Notes: generated by a model from the letters alone, not told the origin. A stretch of DNA of 64,000 nt from Metellina segmentata (GCA_947359465.1 OX375872.1:130857453-130921452); one strand, 5' to 3'; counted from the stretch's first letter, positions 1 through 13,314 are shown. Translations and numbers: made by a program.

Positions 1-139
1 TTATAGGGACATAAAATAGTTAAAGCTAAGCTGGTTGAGTTTTATGGCTCAAGGCGCATGTTTAGCTAAGCTGGGCTAAGCGTCAATACTTTAATTCTTA
101 CAAGAAAGTCTTACTGATACGGAAAAGATATGCAAGAGG

Positions 140-640
140 GAGAGTATAGTTATAAGATAGTGAAATATAGTTATAGGAGATTATGATATATAGTTATAAG
201 AGATTATGAACTATAGTTATAGGAGTATTATGAATTATAGTTATAGGAGTATTATATGAAATATAGTTATAGGAGTATTATGGAAATATATTTACATGAC
301 TATCATGGAAATAGTTAAAGGAGTGTTATGAAATACAGTTAGAGGTTACTATGAACTATAGTTATATGAGTACTATGAAATATAGTTATTGGTTATTATG
401 ACCTATATATAGTTATATGAGTATTATGAAATATAGTTATATGAGTACTATGAAATATAGTTATGGGAGTATTATGGAAATATAGTTATGGGAGTATTAT
501 GGAAATATAGTTATAGGAATATGAAATATAGTTATAAGATATTATGAAATATAGTTATAGGTGAATTATTAAATATAGATATAGGATTATTATACGATAT
601 TGTTATCGGAATACTATGAATTATGGTCATAGGAACATCA
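140..640. repeat. AT-rich minisatellite, ~20-30 bp units
   Basis: The stretch is built from imperfect short units around TATAGTTATAGGAGTATTAT with ATGAAA joints. Unit length varies between copies. No gene is visible in it or in the 140 bases before it. Confidence 0.8.
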
Positions 641-959
641 TAAAGTTTTAATTTTTGGTGCAATTTATGCATGTACAATAAGCATATCTATGGGACTTAA
701 AAAAAGCTGGTTTATTTAAACGAAATACAGTGACGTTAAGAAAACGAATTACGAATGGTGGACCCATGAGTTAGATATTTGAGCAGCGTGTAAGTTAAGT
801 AAGAAATGTATGCAAATAAGTCGCGTGTAGGAAAAGAAGTGCATAATTCTGAAAATTTCGGGGTTCCGTCAGAAGCATTTCATAGAAGAATATAGTGGCA
901 TGAAATCAATAGAGTCTGTGCTTGGAAACTTGATCGAAGAATTAATCGCTATTACGAGT

Positions 960-2640
960 AGAGTTTCCGAAAAAATATCACCTATTCTGAAAGTTCTGTC
1001 TGCCAGGCGTTAATAACCATTAACTGAAGCTATTACATAAATACCATTGTATCTCACAATCCTGCTACGGCAACTAATAGTTCCTTTACTAATTATATCG
1101 CATCTATTTTAGTTTGTTACCGTCTTTAACCTTTTGTGACTACGGCTATAGATACAATAAGCGCTATTCTTTCTTAGCACGATTCTTATAAATTTCAAGG
1201 TACAACTGATGTACTGGTCGTTGTAAAAATTCTTTCTTGGCGCGATCATGGTACAACTGATGTACCAGCCGCACTCTAAAGGTTAATTTACTTTAAAACA
1301 GATTCAGACCTTCTTTGTGTATATGTCCATTTCCTTGACATATTCTCAATTGTGTTTATAACAACTTTATCAAATATGGCACTTTTTCCAACAAACCCAA
1401 CCAACGAAATTCACCAGTTGCAGTGTCATAATATACAAATCGTGATGAGCCAATAGACCATTAAGTCAAGGCACTGCACAATAGCATTGTATCTCACACA
1501 ATCCTGATACGGTGACGAATGGTATGTTTAGTAAATTATATCGCATCAATTTTCGTTTGTTGCTACCTCCAATTCTCTTCAAAACAGCTTCCAACTTTTC
1601 TTGTGTGTTCGTCCATTTCTTTGACATTGTCTCTCTTGTGTTTGGAACATCATTGCTAAATATGTCAATTGCGCAATAAAACCCAACCAACCAAATGCAT
1701 TTGTCGCAGTGCCATGATGTCCAAAATGTGATGAGCCAATAAACCATTAACTGAAGAAAGTGAATAATACCATTGTGTCTCACTCAATTCTGGTGCGGCA
1801 GTAAATTATTTATATCGCATCAATTTCCGTCTCTCCCATTCGCATCAAAACAGCTATTTTAGCCTTTCAAATGATTTCGACGAGATATCTCGTCCATCAA
1901 GAATTGACCAATTTCGCTAATAACAAGATACTGACGATGCTGAGATCACAATCTTTCGATGATGAGTTTTTTTTCTAATGACGAAATATCTCGTTCATCA
2001 AGATCTGGTCAGTTTTTCCGAATGATGAGCTATCTCATCCATCAAGATCTAGTCAATTTTTTTTTATGTCGAGGGACCTCATCAAGACAAACACCATGAA
2101 GGTTACCAAACTTTCTTGTATGTGCTTGTCCATATGCTTGACTCTATCTGTTTTGTGTTTGACGCAGTTTGGCCAAATATGACCATTGCACCATAAATCC
2201 AAGCAAACGAATTCGTCAATCGCAGTGTCGTAATATCCAAAATGTGATCCGCCAATAAACCTTTAAATGAAGGCATTGCATAATAGCATTACATCTCACG
2301 CAATTCTACAACGGAGACGAGTGGTTTATTTCTTAAATTAATACCGCATCAATTTCCGTTTAATACTGCCTCCAATTCGCTTCAAATCAGCTTCAAACTT
2401 TTCTTATGTGCACGTCCATATCCTTCATGTTGTCTCCCTTGTGTTTGGCGCAGCTTGGCCTAATATGGCCCTTGCACCACACAACCCAACCAATCGAATC
2501 CGTCAATCGCAGTGCCGTAATATCCAAAATGTGATCCTCCAATAAACCATTAACCGAAGGCATTGCACAATAACATTGCATCTCACGCAATTCTACCACG
2601 GCGACCAGCGGTATATTTCATAAATTATCCCGCATCAATT
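960..2640. repeat. ~280-bp tandem array left of a G+C-richer island
   Basis: Successive copies share landmarks such as ACCCAACCAAC (near 1396, 1681 and 2484; a changed copy near 2205) and the segment 'aaaatgtgatgagccaataaa' followed by 'gcacaatagcattg' and 'cgcatcaatt'. The spacing of 277-285 bp is broken between 1681 and 2205 by a deletion and an inserted palindromic element. The right-hand copy, which touches the island at 2640, is the most G+C-rich and the left copies are more AT-rich. The short reading frames here are repeat shadows. Confidence 0.75.
1862..2102. repeat. TTAA-type palindromic element, copy 1
   Basis: It holds a perfect ACGAGATATCTCGT at 1880-1893 and changed copies near 1981 and 2025, about 44-90 bp apart, separated by 'atcaagatctggtcagtttt'-like spacers. 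The right end reads GAAGGTTAC, a changed form of the GGTTAA end seen in other copies. The left end is decayed. It sits inside the 280-bp array. Confidence 0.65.
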
Positions 2641-3260
2641 TAAATCGCCACATCCCGTGTCAACGCAGCCCTCCCCAAATCAAGCGCAAACTGCAGATCC
2701 CCTTTCCCTTTAAAACTTTCTTTAAAAATTCAATATTTTAATGTTTACCCAGGATAAATGCACTTTAATGGACATTTTCTTCCCCTTTCGCCGACATCTG
2801 CCGGAAATTTATACGCCACTTAAAACGCCACTGTCTTGGATATTCGGGCTGTTACCTATCGGTACAGAGAGGCTGCCTCCCGGTTAACCACTCATAACTA
2901 TTCCGTCGATAAATAACAGATGCCGGCCGACTCACACTCGTCGTTATTGATTGAGCAAAATGAGTGAGTGTGTGAAGTCGTAATTAAAAGGTTTTCGTCC
3001 CAGAGAGCGATTGATTCCCGTTCTATTTGTTACCTCCTCTTTTGCCATGTTGCGACTGTCATGACACGCTGAATGGGGAGAGCACGTTTTGACAGCGATA
3101 GATTTCTGGAAAAGAGCCCCTAATTAAGCACTGTAGTTTTGCAACTCGGGCTTCACTCGCAGGTGAGCTGGGGAAGTTTTTAATAAGTGTTCCGCAATCA
3201 CACACACACACAGTGGAACGGGCAAAAGACTCGGTGGGAGAAGGATTTTTCGATTTCAAT
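2640..3260. other. G+C-richer unique island A, possible regulatory DNA
   Basis: The composition changes abruptly from AT-rich repeats to balanced, mostly unrepeated sequence. There is no convincing exon: the longest frame, about 66 codons on the minus strand, continues into the repeat at the right. An E-box-like AACAGATG (about 2918) and the palindrome TGTCATGACA (3056-3065) are visible, but such sites are common by chance. The island is flanked on both sides by tandem arrays, which is the main reason to mark it. Confidence 0.4.
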
Positions 3261-4510
3261 CATTTAGAGATCATTAGCCAGTTTGTGGTGACGTCGGATT
3301 CAAATCTGGGCGCAACACTTTTACACCGAAACTGTACCATCTTTGTATTCTACAAAAGTGGATTAAAGTATCTGTTATTGAATGTCTGGTGACTGTTTGT
3401 AGACAGCGATCCTGAAATTCAGAATTATTTATTACGCTCTAGCCAGTTTGTGATAAAGTAGATTCAAAAATCTGGGAGCATCTCTTTTGTACTCGGTTTG
3501 TATTGTAAAAAGTATAGATAACAGTAAAGGAGTCATTAAATGTCTGATGACCATTAATAGACAGCAATACGATAATTAAGCCATGATCCCAATGAACACA
3601 ACCATACGGTACTTGTTAGTCTTTGGGATTGGATTTACAAGATCCAGATGGCAACTTAATTTTATTAACATGCAATTACTGGCTTTATAACTTTTGCTTC
3701 ACTCGCAGGCGAATTGTGGAGCTTTTCAGTAAGTATTCCGCAATCAGTGAAACGGTGCAAAAGACTTGGTGGAAAGATTTTTCAATTTAAATCATTTAGT
3801 AAGCATTAATCCGTTTGTGGTGAAGTCGGATTCAAATCTGGCAATTCTTTTACTCTGAAATTTTACCGAGTTTATATTCTATACAAATGGATTAAAGTAT
3901 CAGTCATTGAATGTCAGATAACCATTTATAGACGGCGATCTATTAATTAAGCAATGATCCCAATGAACACAGCAACGAGGGTTTCATCATTCATTGGCTT
4001 TGAGTTTATTGGGATCCAGAGAGTAACTAAATTGCGTCACCTAATTTAATTACTAGTCTTGTTGTTACTTGGACTTCACTCGCAGGTGAGCTCTGTGAAA
4101 GTTTTTAATAAATGATTCCGCAAGAGTGAAACGGTACAAAAGGCTCGGTGGAAGGATTTTTCGATTTCAATGACTTAGTAAGCATTACTCAGTTTGTGGT
4201 GAAGTCGGATTCAAATCTGGCAATTCTTTTACTCTGAAATTGTACCGAGTTTGTATTCTATACAAATGGATTAAAGTATCAGTCATTGAATGTCTGATGA
4301 CCATTTATAGACAGTGATCCAATAGTTAAGCAATGATCCCAATGAGCACAGCAACGAGGGTTTCATCATTTATTCGTTTTGGGTTTGTTGGGATCCAGAC
4401 AATAACTAAATTGCGTCAACTAATTTAATTGCTAGTTTTGTTACTTGGGCTTCACTCTCAGATGAGCTCTGTGGAAGTTTTAAATAAATGATTCCCCAAT
4501 CACTCGCAGG
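3130..4510. repeat. ~370-bp tandem array right of island A
   Basis: Copies are recognised by GTTTGTGGTG followed by a GTCGGATTCAAATCTGG-type stretch at 3281, 3813 and 4192, with a shorter variant at 3445. A second landmark, CTTCACTCGCAGGTGAGCT or variants, recurs near 3150, 3700, 4075 and 4450. The CAGGTGAG part looks like a splice donor, but no open exon leads into it. Copies become more AT-rich to the right. From 4510 to 5590 I see only AT-rich unassigned sequence. Confidence 0.75.
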
Positions 4511-5589
4511 CGACAATTGAAGTGTGCCACACTATTGACTTTGCTTCAATATCTCAGATAAAAGAGACCTAGAGTGAGAAATATTCTTAGTGTGAAGTTT
4601 TTGTAGTCACGGAAAAGAAACGAATCACCCCCTTTATTTCCAGCACTATTCATACTAGAGCAAATTCAATAGTATCATTCAGTAGGAAATAAAGTCCTCT
4701 TAAAGTCAAAATCCAAAAACATTGCATAAGAGGACGTCTTCATATGAAAATGTGCACAAACAACGAAATTTTTAATGAAACGCCATGTTTTGATGCCATA
4801 ACCAAGATTTTGCATCTTTAAAATAGTCCAAATATGAAATTTCATGACTTTTACTACCTTTTTATCCCGAGATAATCAATCCTAAAGTTTGTGTCAATTT
4901 TAGGGATCATCACAATAAAGAAAGTCACTATTTGTAGATCGAGATTAATTGTTATAACTACCCGAATATAAAATTCCAAAATTATTTCAAGCGTAATTTT
5001 CAGCGATCCTAGAGAGGTATTACATTTATTATGCAAGTGCAAACGATTTGGGAGTTACATTATTATATTTACTATGCAAGTGCAAATGATCCGAGAATTA
5101 CTATCCGAGGCTTGTCTGACGTTTTTTAAACTTTTGGTTGCCCCCTAAAATCGCGATAATGAGAAAAATTTTGATGTAGCTCAAAAACTAAGTATCGTTA
5201 TGAGCTGAAATTTTGCATGACCATATTAGAAGTTCTTCTGAATGGATTCCCATTAAAATATAATGATGTTCCAATTCATAATTTTTTCAAACTTTAATTC
5301 GATAATTATTATTTCCTACTAAAAACTATTTTTAAAATAAAATATTAGATAGATTTTGTTTGGGTTGTTTAACAGTAAGATGGTGCAAAATATCAGCACT
5401 CTAAAATTATTATTTAGGAATATATGCATAAAAATCTAAGAAACTGATTATACCTAATGACATGATATTTTGCATTGGTAGCTAAACTTTAAAAAAGATT
5501 CGAAATTGTGTGTGTCGAAATAGGGGGTTCCCATTGAAAATTATGAAGTTGGTGCTCAATTTAATGCGAAGACGGCTCATCATGCAAAT

Positions 5590-6185
5590 TTTATGTATTT
5601 GAATTTATGGAAGTCAGTTCCTTTCAAACGCCATCTTTGATTTTTTCTACTGATAAAACTGCTCGAATAAAGAAGAGTGGCTTGGTTTTCATCCATGACT
5701 GTATATTAACTAATTTGTACCGCTTTATGACTCGCATTCCAGGGTTTGGATATTCATTGCCGAAGACTTCTGCCGCGGAAAGACCTTTTCAAGAACCAAT
5801 CACGTTCCTAATCCAAGGTAGGCACTATTAGTATTCATATCGATCACACAGCATGAATATAACTTTGTAGCTGAAAAATAATTCAAAATTTCTGAAAGTT
5901 ATCTCCGATAATAAGAATGGTACTTCAGTGCTAAAACCTGAACGAAATGCTCAATGGTGAACTGTTCTTACGGTTACACCTCTTGGTCTAACTTCCCAAT
6001 CTTAGTATCCGAGATAACAGCGATGCAGAGAAATTCCTAGAGTGAATAGGTACATCAACTAATTTGTCCCGCTTTGTGACTCGCATTCCAGGGTTTCGGT
6101 ATTCCTTGCCGGAGACTTCTGCCGCGGAAAGACTTTCCAAGAACCAATCACGTCCCTAATCCGAGGTAGGCGCGATTATTAATAT
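5590..6185. repeat. Duplicated block left of island B
   Basis: A segment starting 'aactaatttgt', running through 'tgactcgcattccagggttt' and ending 'ccgaggtaggc', occurs near 5708-5825 and again near 6058-6172, about 350 bp apart. The right copy, next to the island, is the more G+C-rich. The 74-codon plus-strand frame at 5607-5831 covers the left copy only and is not preserved in the right one, so I do not call it a gene. Confidence 0.7.
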
Positions 6186-7140
6186 CGATCAGACCAGGCG
6201 CGAAACGGCATTGAGCCCGGATTTCGGTCCATCGTGCTCAGTGGGGGGCTTTCATCCCATTCATTATTTTGCGGGCGATAATGGAGACTGCACGCAGCAA
6301 TCGAGGAGGTAGAGGGGACAAAAATGTTAACCCATTCACCCTCCTCGAAGACGTGAATGGCATTCCGAGCATGGACGTATTTCCCTCCGCCATGCCACCT
6401 CGGCAAATGGTCCCCAAAAAATGCAAATTCATCCACGGACTCGAGACCGAAATCCCCCACTCTAATGATAAATAATTCTTTTTCGGGTTTCTTTCCAGTG
6501 TGACTTTCCACCACTCTCCAGTCGGAATTATTCATTTGGAGTGACACGCTTTATGACAGCTTTACGGCATTTTTAAAGGGAGCCCTCCAAATGCAAGCCA
6601 CATTACAGACGGGGAGTCTGCCCCATTTCCAAGAAACAAATCTCGGAAATGTCATTTGGAGGACTTCTGCTCCCCCCGTGCCATTGGACGGGCGCGCTTA
6701 ATGGCGCTGAATGCCCCAAATAATCAGAGAACGTTATTTAGGGATGTCGCGCATTTATATGCATTACTTTTGCATCTACTCCAGCGTCTGGGAATTCGGT
6801 GGAGGGGATCTTTTTGGAATTTGCTTCTTTCTTTTGATGTTTGCATATCTCCCATTTTGAACACCTGGCCTGCCGAGCGCTATTGTTGCTAACGGCGTCT
6901 CCGCTTGCAGTCGTCAAGTTGTTATTAAAGCATTATGGGAATTGCTTCGAGGCTTTTAACGCGATCGCGGCGTGGGTTGAGATTGCGCCATTGACTTAGG
7001 GAGGGAGGTTTCTATTTCGCGACTTATTTATTTGGCCCAAATGAAAGGCCGGCTGCCAGATAGCATTGTGGAGTGGCTCTTTAATGTCGGTGGGTTGCTC
7101 GGCGAGCGCGCCGTTATCTCGGAAGTATTCTTCGGGAAAT
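6180..7140. other. G+C-richer unique island B, possible regulatory DNA
   Basis: About 1 kb of balanced composition with no tandem repeats and no transposon ends. Several overlapping frames are open (minus strand 6179-6547, plus strand 6269-6475 and 6656-6892), but none has a recognisable domain and no clear splice pattern links them. POU-octamer-like ATGCAT/TTTGCAT words cluster near 6757-6773. It could be a conserved non-coding element or a single weak exon; the sequence alone does not decide. From 7140 to 7780 nothing is recognised. Confidence 0.35.
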
Positions 7141-7779
7141 TGTGAAAATACCGGAACCTTTTTTTTCTTCTTCAATTAGGCTGCGTCTATTAGCACTCGC
7201 CAAGTTCGCTTTCCTGCTTCTGAAAGGAAACGTATTGATGTTAAGCTATGTTTTATGGACGTGCTTTGAAAGCGTCTTTGGGAAATCGAATCATAAATTT
7301 CTGCGACATAAGCACGTCTTTACTCTGCTGAAAATCGTGTTTTGGTGGTTTCATAAGCGATGCTGCGCTTTCATTTGTTACATTTTTAATATTTATATTT
7401 TATGAATGAGTACCGCCTAAGTATATCTGATATCCGTATCTGGTCTGCGATAGGATGATTCTATTTGGTAAGTAGAGGTATTTTAACGTCACATTGGATC
7501 AACACACGAGCAATTGAATCTATTCGATGGACCGAATCTTTCCAGCGGAACGGGTAGACTCATTAGGGGTGCCATAACTCACCAGCGTTGTTTTAAAATT
7601 GGAGGTCCGTTTCTGGTCTGTGGGTGGATTTGTGCGTGGCAGATCTTTTCCTTAATAAACAGTCTTTATTCTAATTGACTTCTCAAAATCATCTGCCTTC
7701 TTACTGAAACCGCACTACAATTAAGTTTATTATCGTTATGAAACACTTAACCCTATGAGCATCAAGAAATTTACGAATA

Positions 7780-8345
7780 TTGTAGATTAGATGCTCCAAA
7801 TATCGCCTAATATATTTCTCTGTATCTCAGCCTCCTGGGTTGGGAAATCAAGCTAGAATCTAAGCAAATATCACTAGGAACTATTTTCCTTTGGTTTCCA
7901 AAGATCATACACCTTCTTTACTTATGTCAGTTTAAGTTAACTAGTCAAACTTCAAAATATTTCCCAATAGAATTTTCAAGAGTGGGTTCCTAATATCGCC
8001 TACCCCTATTTCTATTACCACCCACCGGGCGAAATTCGGAGCAACTATTAAAATCGAGTTGTTAGTAGAGCATACATACCTACTTAACCTTTAGTATTTA
8101 ATGTACTTTCAAGTCATGAATGAAATTATGATTTGGAAACACTTATATGAATATTCCCTGAATGGATTGGAAACAAAAAATAAGTTGATCACAGTCTCAA
8201 ATACTTCAGATGCAATAGAGTTGTTGATATAACTGATAGGAAACTTGCCGGTGGCGCTACGTGTGGCAAAACCCTAGACCATGAAGGTAACTATATTAAC
8301 TCATAGATGCCGCGCATAGTAGCTTGCAGACACGAGTTTAAAAGG
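7780..8345 (+). repeat. ~0.6-kb dispersed repeat, copy 1
   Basis: This stretch matches 49795-50400 in the opposite orientation over most of its length: 'gtatctcagcctc', 'ggtttccaaagatcatacacctt', 'gtgggttcctaa', 'accacccacc' and 'gtggcaaaaccctaga' all have counterparts. Short peptide traces in the other copy suggest an old retroelement, but here every frame is broken. The 40-bp-unit repeat begins just after it. Confidence 0.7.
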
Positions 8346-8404
8346 CCATATTAAACACAGAGACGATGTTAGGAATACCTACCCAAGTGTTGTTTTTACT
8401 CCAC

Positions 8405-9290
8405 GATGCACCTTTATGAAAAATAACCACATCTTTCTAAAGAATGCATGGATTCTTTCAACCGTTAGAAAGATTCTATTGGATCATCCCTTGGAATATA
8501 ATTCTTTGGAATGATTCTGATATGACACTTGTAGAATATAATTCTTTGGAATAACTCTAATATGATGTGTCAAATATAATTCTTTGGAATGATTCTAATA
8601 TGACACATGTAGAATATAATTCTTTGGAATAACTCTAATATGACATGTGGAATATAATTCTTTGAAAAGATTGAGTTTATCATATCTTTTGAACAAAATC
8701 TTTTGAAAATTTATCTTTCTCATTTTCTTAGAATGTAATCCTTTGGAAAGATTCGATTTATCATTTACTTACAATATAAGATAATTTGGAACTATTCAAT
8801 TTATAATTTGATTAGATTAGAAACATATTCAAAGATTCAATTTATGATTTTCTTATCATACAATTATTTGGAACTATTCAATTCATAATTTGATTAGATT
8901 AGAAACATATTCAAAGATTCAATTTATTATTTTCTTATCATACAATTATTTGGAACTATTAAATTTATAATTTGATTAGATTAGAAACATATTCAAAGAT
9001 TCAATTTATGATTTTCTTATCATACAATTATTTGGAAAGATTCAATTTATCATTTGCGTTGACTAGAATTATTTGGAACGATTCAATTTATAATTTGTTA
9101 GAATAGAATCATTTTTGGAAAGATTCAATTAATCAATTGCTTAGAATAGAATCATTTGGAAAGATTAAATTTATCATTTACTTAGTAGAGAATCATTTGG
9201 AAACACTTTTTCTCCTTTCCTTAGAATAGAATCCTTTGGAATGATTTTAATGGCCAATGAGGTTAAAATTCTTTAGAAGTCATACAGAAA
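8405..9290. repeat. Minisatellite of ~40-bp and 82-bp units
   Basis: Units around TTCTTTGGAATGATTCTAAT with TATGACAC spacers (about 8450-8680) grade into an 82-bp unit whose landmark AAACATATTCAAAGATTCAA lies at 8821, 8903 and 8985. The left end (ATAACCACATCT then CATGGATTC) resembles ends of similar arrays near 22690, 49530, 50660 and 59580, so this is one copy of a dispersed family. Confidence 0.7.
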
Positions 9291-10052
9291 GACTGCTGAT
9301 TTGAATGTGGAATTTTGAGTGTGAACACCACATTTGATTTATAATGCAATGGACTTACTAAAATGAAAAGCATTACATATGTGAAGACGGTCCCCATTAC
9401 TGATATCCTAACACAGACATATTTGATCATCTCTCTGATATTCTAGGGATATGCTAAACGTGGGCTTCAAAATCTCTAGACATTTACATTGAATTCATAA
9501 ATTCCTCTGGTTTGAACATCACAACCCTATTGCTTTTAAAACATGTAACTCATGTTTGGCATTTGTATGACTATATATTGGATGGCCATTTATACTTTGA
9601 CCATTGAGTTTAGGCATGTCACCAATACCATTACCTTAACATCCGAATATATATATATAATGTATTCACAACATGTGAATTTAAATTAATTTTACACTAC
9701 CAAATTATTATCCTATACAGTAGTACTTGATAAGATAAATTTATAATTGTTTATTCTGTTCGCAAACGTTTCTAGTAATATAGTATTTGCTATGCTCCGA
9801 CTTGCTTATCCACAAGTCGGATCTTATCACTCAATGATAGGCAAGCTAAATTCGATTAAATTGGGAATGAATACACACAAAAGGATTTTAAAATTATTGC
9901 ATATATACTTAATTATACTTCTGTAGGAAGATAGTTTTGAGGTTCCAGAAGCAGTCTGCTCAGCACATGCATTTTAAAACAGCATTTATTTGTGTATATA
10001 TGTAGATTCATGTAGGGGAAGAGGTGAAATTTGTTCAAGAATCAACTTTGAG

Positions 10053-10215
10053 CAGGTAGGTATTTAATTAATGTCTCACAGAAGAAACACAAAGGCTATT
10101 AGCAACGGTCCGGGATCAAAACCGAGGGGAAAGATCCTAGTACGACACCACGTAATTTTGAACCACTGTCTGATGACGAGGACTCACCTGAGCTGGCACC
10201 CCACCAAAACCAATT
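10053..10215 (-). mobile_element. SINE fragment (body and tail, minus)
   Basis: It starts with the tail side (TATTTAATTAATGTC), then AACACAAAGGCTATTAGC, CGGTCCGGGATCAA, GTAATTTTGAACCAC and CCTGAGCTGGCACCCCAC, the order of the SINE body read backwards. The tRNA-like head is missing. Confidence 0.75.
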
Positions 10216-11250
10216 TTGGGAGTATAGGCAAAAGACAAATCTTCAGTCTGAATCATGTAAATTCTAACGTTTCTGATGGTGGCATTTTGTCCAATATCTC
10301 GGCGAAGAGGTTTTACCAAATTCAAGTTAGTTTTACACTTACAAATCATATCCCTGTAAAGTTGTGTTTATCAAGATAAATCAGCATAATGATTTATCTA
10401 GTGGCTATTTGGAAATGCTCTATGAGCACCAGAATATTTTACAAGCTCCGCTTTGTTTACCTTTCGAGTTGACTGATATTGTTCAGAGTAGACAAGCTAA
10501 ACTTGATTGCATTAGGAATAAATACAAAGCATCAATCTGTGATTTGTAAATTCCCATTTTTTTGGTGAACCTAATGAATAACTTTCACTCCAAACTTAAA
10601 TAATTCTATCCAACAAAATTATGTTTTGTTGTGAGATAATTTAGAGCGATTCCCAATGGAATCTCCTCAGCATATGAATTTTGCCAACCCCAATTAATCA
10701 TGTAGGTATGTCGAAACCTGATGAACTATTTACACACTAATTTTAGATAATTTTGTAACTTGTTCCTGTTTTAAGATAATTTAGATATCCCTGAAGTATT
10801 TTGATCAGCATATGCATTTTACCAGCCACGATTATTCATGCATAGGTCTGTCGACTTATAATATTCATGTGGGACAAGCCCGTCTATTCTAGAACCAACC
10901 TTTGAGAATTAAGGCGAAAAGGCAACACTCCTTCAATCCACATCGTGTGAATTATTGGCGGGTGAAAGAGTGCCATTTTGGAAAAGAGCGAAGTTGAGAA
11001 ATTTTACCGAATTACAATTAATATTTCATTGACCAAATTGTATTCTTATCTTCACAAGGTAAATCAAGTAAGGGTTTACCTTATGGATGTTCAGAAAGAT
11101 TCTGAGCTCACCAAATTTTATAAGTTCCGACTTGCATTACTCACAAATAAGTTTCTTCTATTGGGTAACACAAGCAGAGTTTTATTACTTATGAGTGACA
11201 GGATAAACTCGATTCCGGCGGTATAACTCTCGAAGCAAATCTCCTTAAGG

Positions 11251-11981
11251 CTAGGGCTTCACTTGCGATTTCTAGTCGCACGATTTTTCAGTCGCAGAAA
11301 TAAAACTCATTGTTTCAAATATAAGTGCACACATTTGCGATTAAACAATCGCAGCGATTAAAGAGTTGCAACTGGTTCTATTTTCCCTGCGACGCGAGTG
11401 TCGCTCTACCCAATGAATCACACAGACAGGCATGGACGTGTACCCACTTGCGGTAATTTAGTGTGGCGTTTTCAAAGGTCAGCTTTTTTATACATTAAAT
11501 TATGTTTTTTATTCCCCTAATTTAAGTTAATTAAACATAGAGTAAAAATTTTAACAGATTTGAAATCTTTGGAAAATTTTACACCAGATTGATACCTTAA
11601 ATGTGATTTCTTTAAGTAAATAATTAATTATTTAATAAATAGCAAAATAATTAATAATTAATAAATAGTAAAATAATTAATTAGTTAATAAATAGTAAAA
11701 TAATTAATTATTTAATAAATAATTACATAATTAATTGGTAAATAATTAAATAATAAATATGTTTATGGTATCGATCTGGCGTAGAATTTTACGCTGATTT
11801 GAAATCCGTTGAAATTTTCAATCTATTTTAACGATCGCAAAGATAGAAACTTGAATTATGGGAATAAAAAACATAATTTAATTAATTCAGCGATTTATCA
11901 ATCGCAGAGTGTGCACCTTTTAGATTTTCTGCGACAGCGATTTTTTGTTCTCTGCGACTAGAAATCGCAAGTGGAGGCCTA
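11251..11981. mobile_element. Non-autonomous DNA transposon with TIRs, hAT-like
   Basis: The ends form inverted repeats containing CACTTGCGATTTCTAGTCGC on the left and its reverse complement on the right. They are flanked by CCTTAAGG (11243-11250) and CCCTAAGG (11982-11989), a likely 8-bp target duplication with one change. Near both ends GCGAT/ATCGC and GCGAC/GTCGC words recur many times. The interior is AT-rich (TAATTAATTA runs, 11620-11760) and codes for nothing. An 8-bp duplication suggests hAT, but no transposase is left to confirm it. Confidence 0.7.
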
Positions 11982-12302
11982 CCCTAAGGTGTGTGCGGGC
12001 ATCACAATCCCGAGGAATCTGAGTGATCTATCCTCCTTTCCATTTTCACCCTCGCCTACTCCTCTTACTTTTCCTTCCTTCTCATAGCGTTTTTTACCTT
12101 GTGTTTGGCGCTGCTTGGCCAAGGCCCTTTTTCCATAAGACCTGGAGCCAGTCAATCCATTATGAATAAATACAATAGGTCAAATCTGTGCTGCATAAAT
12201 AAAGTGGGTATTTGTGTAGCATTTTATGAAGAACCCGCGATGTACAAGTCGGATACTCAAATTTTTAATTATTCCTTATGTGCCGAATCATATTTCTGTA
12301 GT

Positions 12303-12590
12303 AAGTATGTATGTGTTTTAATTAATGTCGTACTGGAGCAACACAACGAGCTATTGATGATGGTCTAGGATCAATACCCCAAGCACACCATATAATTTTA
12401 AACCTCGGTAAGCTGACGAGGTCACACCTGAGCTGGCCCCCCACTCTCTAAACTTCAACACCACAACAACGTAAGGACGTTTGAGGCCACGACAGATTTA
12501 ACTTGTATCAGCCCCCATGTACATGATGGTCTTTGGTTGGATTTGAACTCACAAATCTATAGTAAGAAATATTAGATTCCCGTATTTTCT
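12303..12590 (-). mobile_element. SINE, head group A, nearly full length (minus)
   Basis: Tail side TTTTAATTAATGTCGTAC is followed by the body (AACACAACGAGCTATTG, CACCTGAGCTGGCCCC, AACGTAAGGACGTTTGAG) and part of the head (GTCTTTGGTTGGATTTGAAC, the complement of a pol III B-box-like GTTCAAATCC). Compared with other copies it is moderately decayed. Confidence 0.8.
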
Positions 12591-13092
12591 AAAACCCAAT
12601 TAATCACGCACGTATTTCAATTTATCGCATTTATGTGGGACAAGTCAAAGTGTCTCCCAGAACTAACATATGGTTAAGGGAAAAAGACAAATCTCCTTCA
12701 GTCTGCATCGCTTAAATTCCTTAGCAGATCTGAGTGACATTTTGGTAAAGAACACGGTGGAGAATATTTACTGAACTTAAATTAACTTTACATTACGAAA
12801 TCCTATTCCCATCGAGTAATACTTGGCAAGGTAAATCAATGAAATAGTTTACCTTGTAGATGTTCCGAAATGTTCTGAGCTCTACCGAAATTTTACAAGT
12901 TTCAACTTACTAAATACTACAACTCTAAACGTACTGAAACTCTCACAAATACCCATTCTACTTTTATTGCTCACAAATCAGATTCTATTGTGAGCAATAA
13001 AAATGGAATCGTATTACTCATGAGAAACAAGCTAAACTTCATTAACCCGTCAATAAATACGTCAAATATGTCTAAAATGTGTAAATTCTCAA

Positions 13093-13314
13093 CCCTCCAA
13101 TGATTTCTAAATCAATATTCGACCAATTTTGTTAATATGACGAGATGTCATCAAGAATGACGATTAAATTCCGAATGAAAATACTGTCGTTTTTTGAGGA
13201 CCCCGACGAGATCAAGATCTTGACATTTTTTCCTTATGACAAGATATCTCGTCCATCAGATCTATTCAGTTTTACTAACGACGAGATAACTCGTCGATAC
13301 CACCACCAGGAAGG
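13093..13314. repeat. TTAA-type palindromic element, copy 2
   Basis: The left end is CCCTCCAATG after TCAA (a changed TTAA), and the right end is CCAGGAAGG followed by an intact TTAA at 13315-13318. Inside are ACAAGATATCTCGT (13239-13252), ACGAGATAACTCGT (13281-13294) and a decayed one near 13141. The two outer ends are complementary in the style CCTTCCTGGTGGT. Confidence 0.65.

Noticed and set aside
3145..4460. Repeated CAGGTGAG words as splice donors of real exons
   Set aside because: They recur once per ~370-bp unit, and no open exon leads into any of them.
6179..6547. 122-codon minus-strand frame in island B
   Set aside because: Two other frames overlap it with similar openness, no domain or splice pattern is recognisable, and high G+C lowers stop frequency. 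It remains only a possibility.
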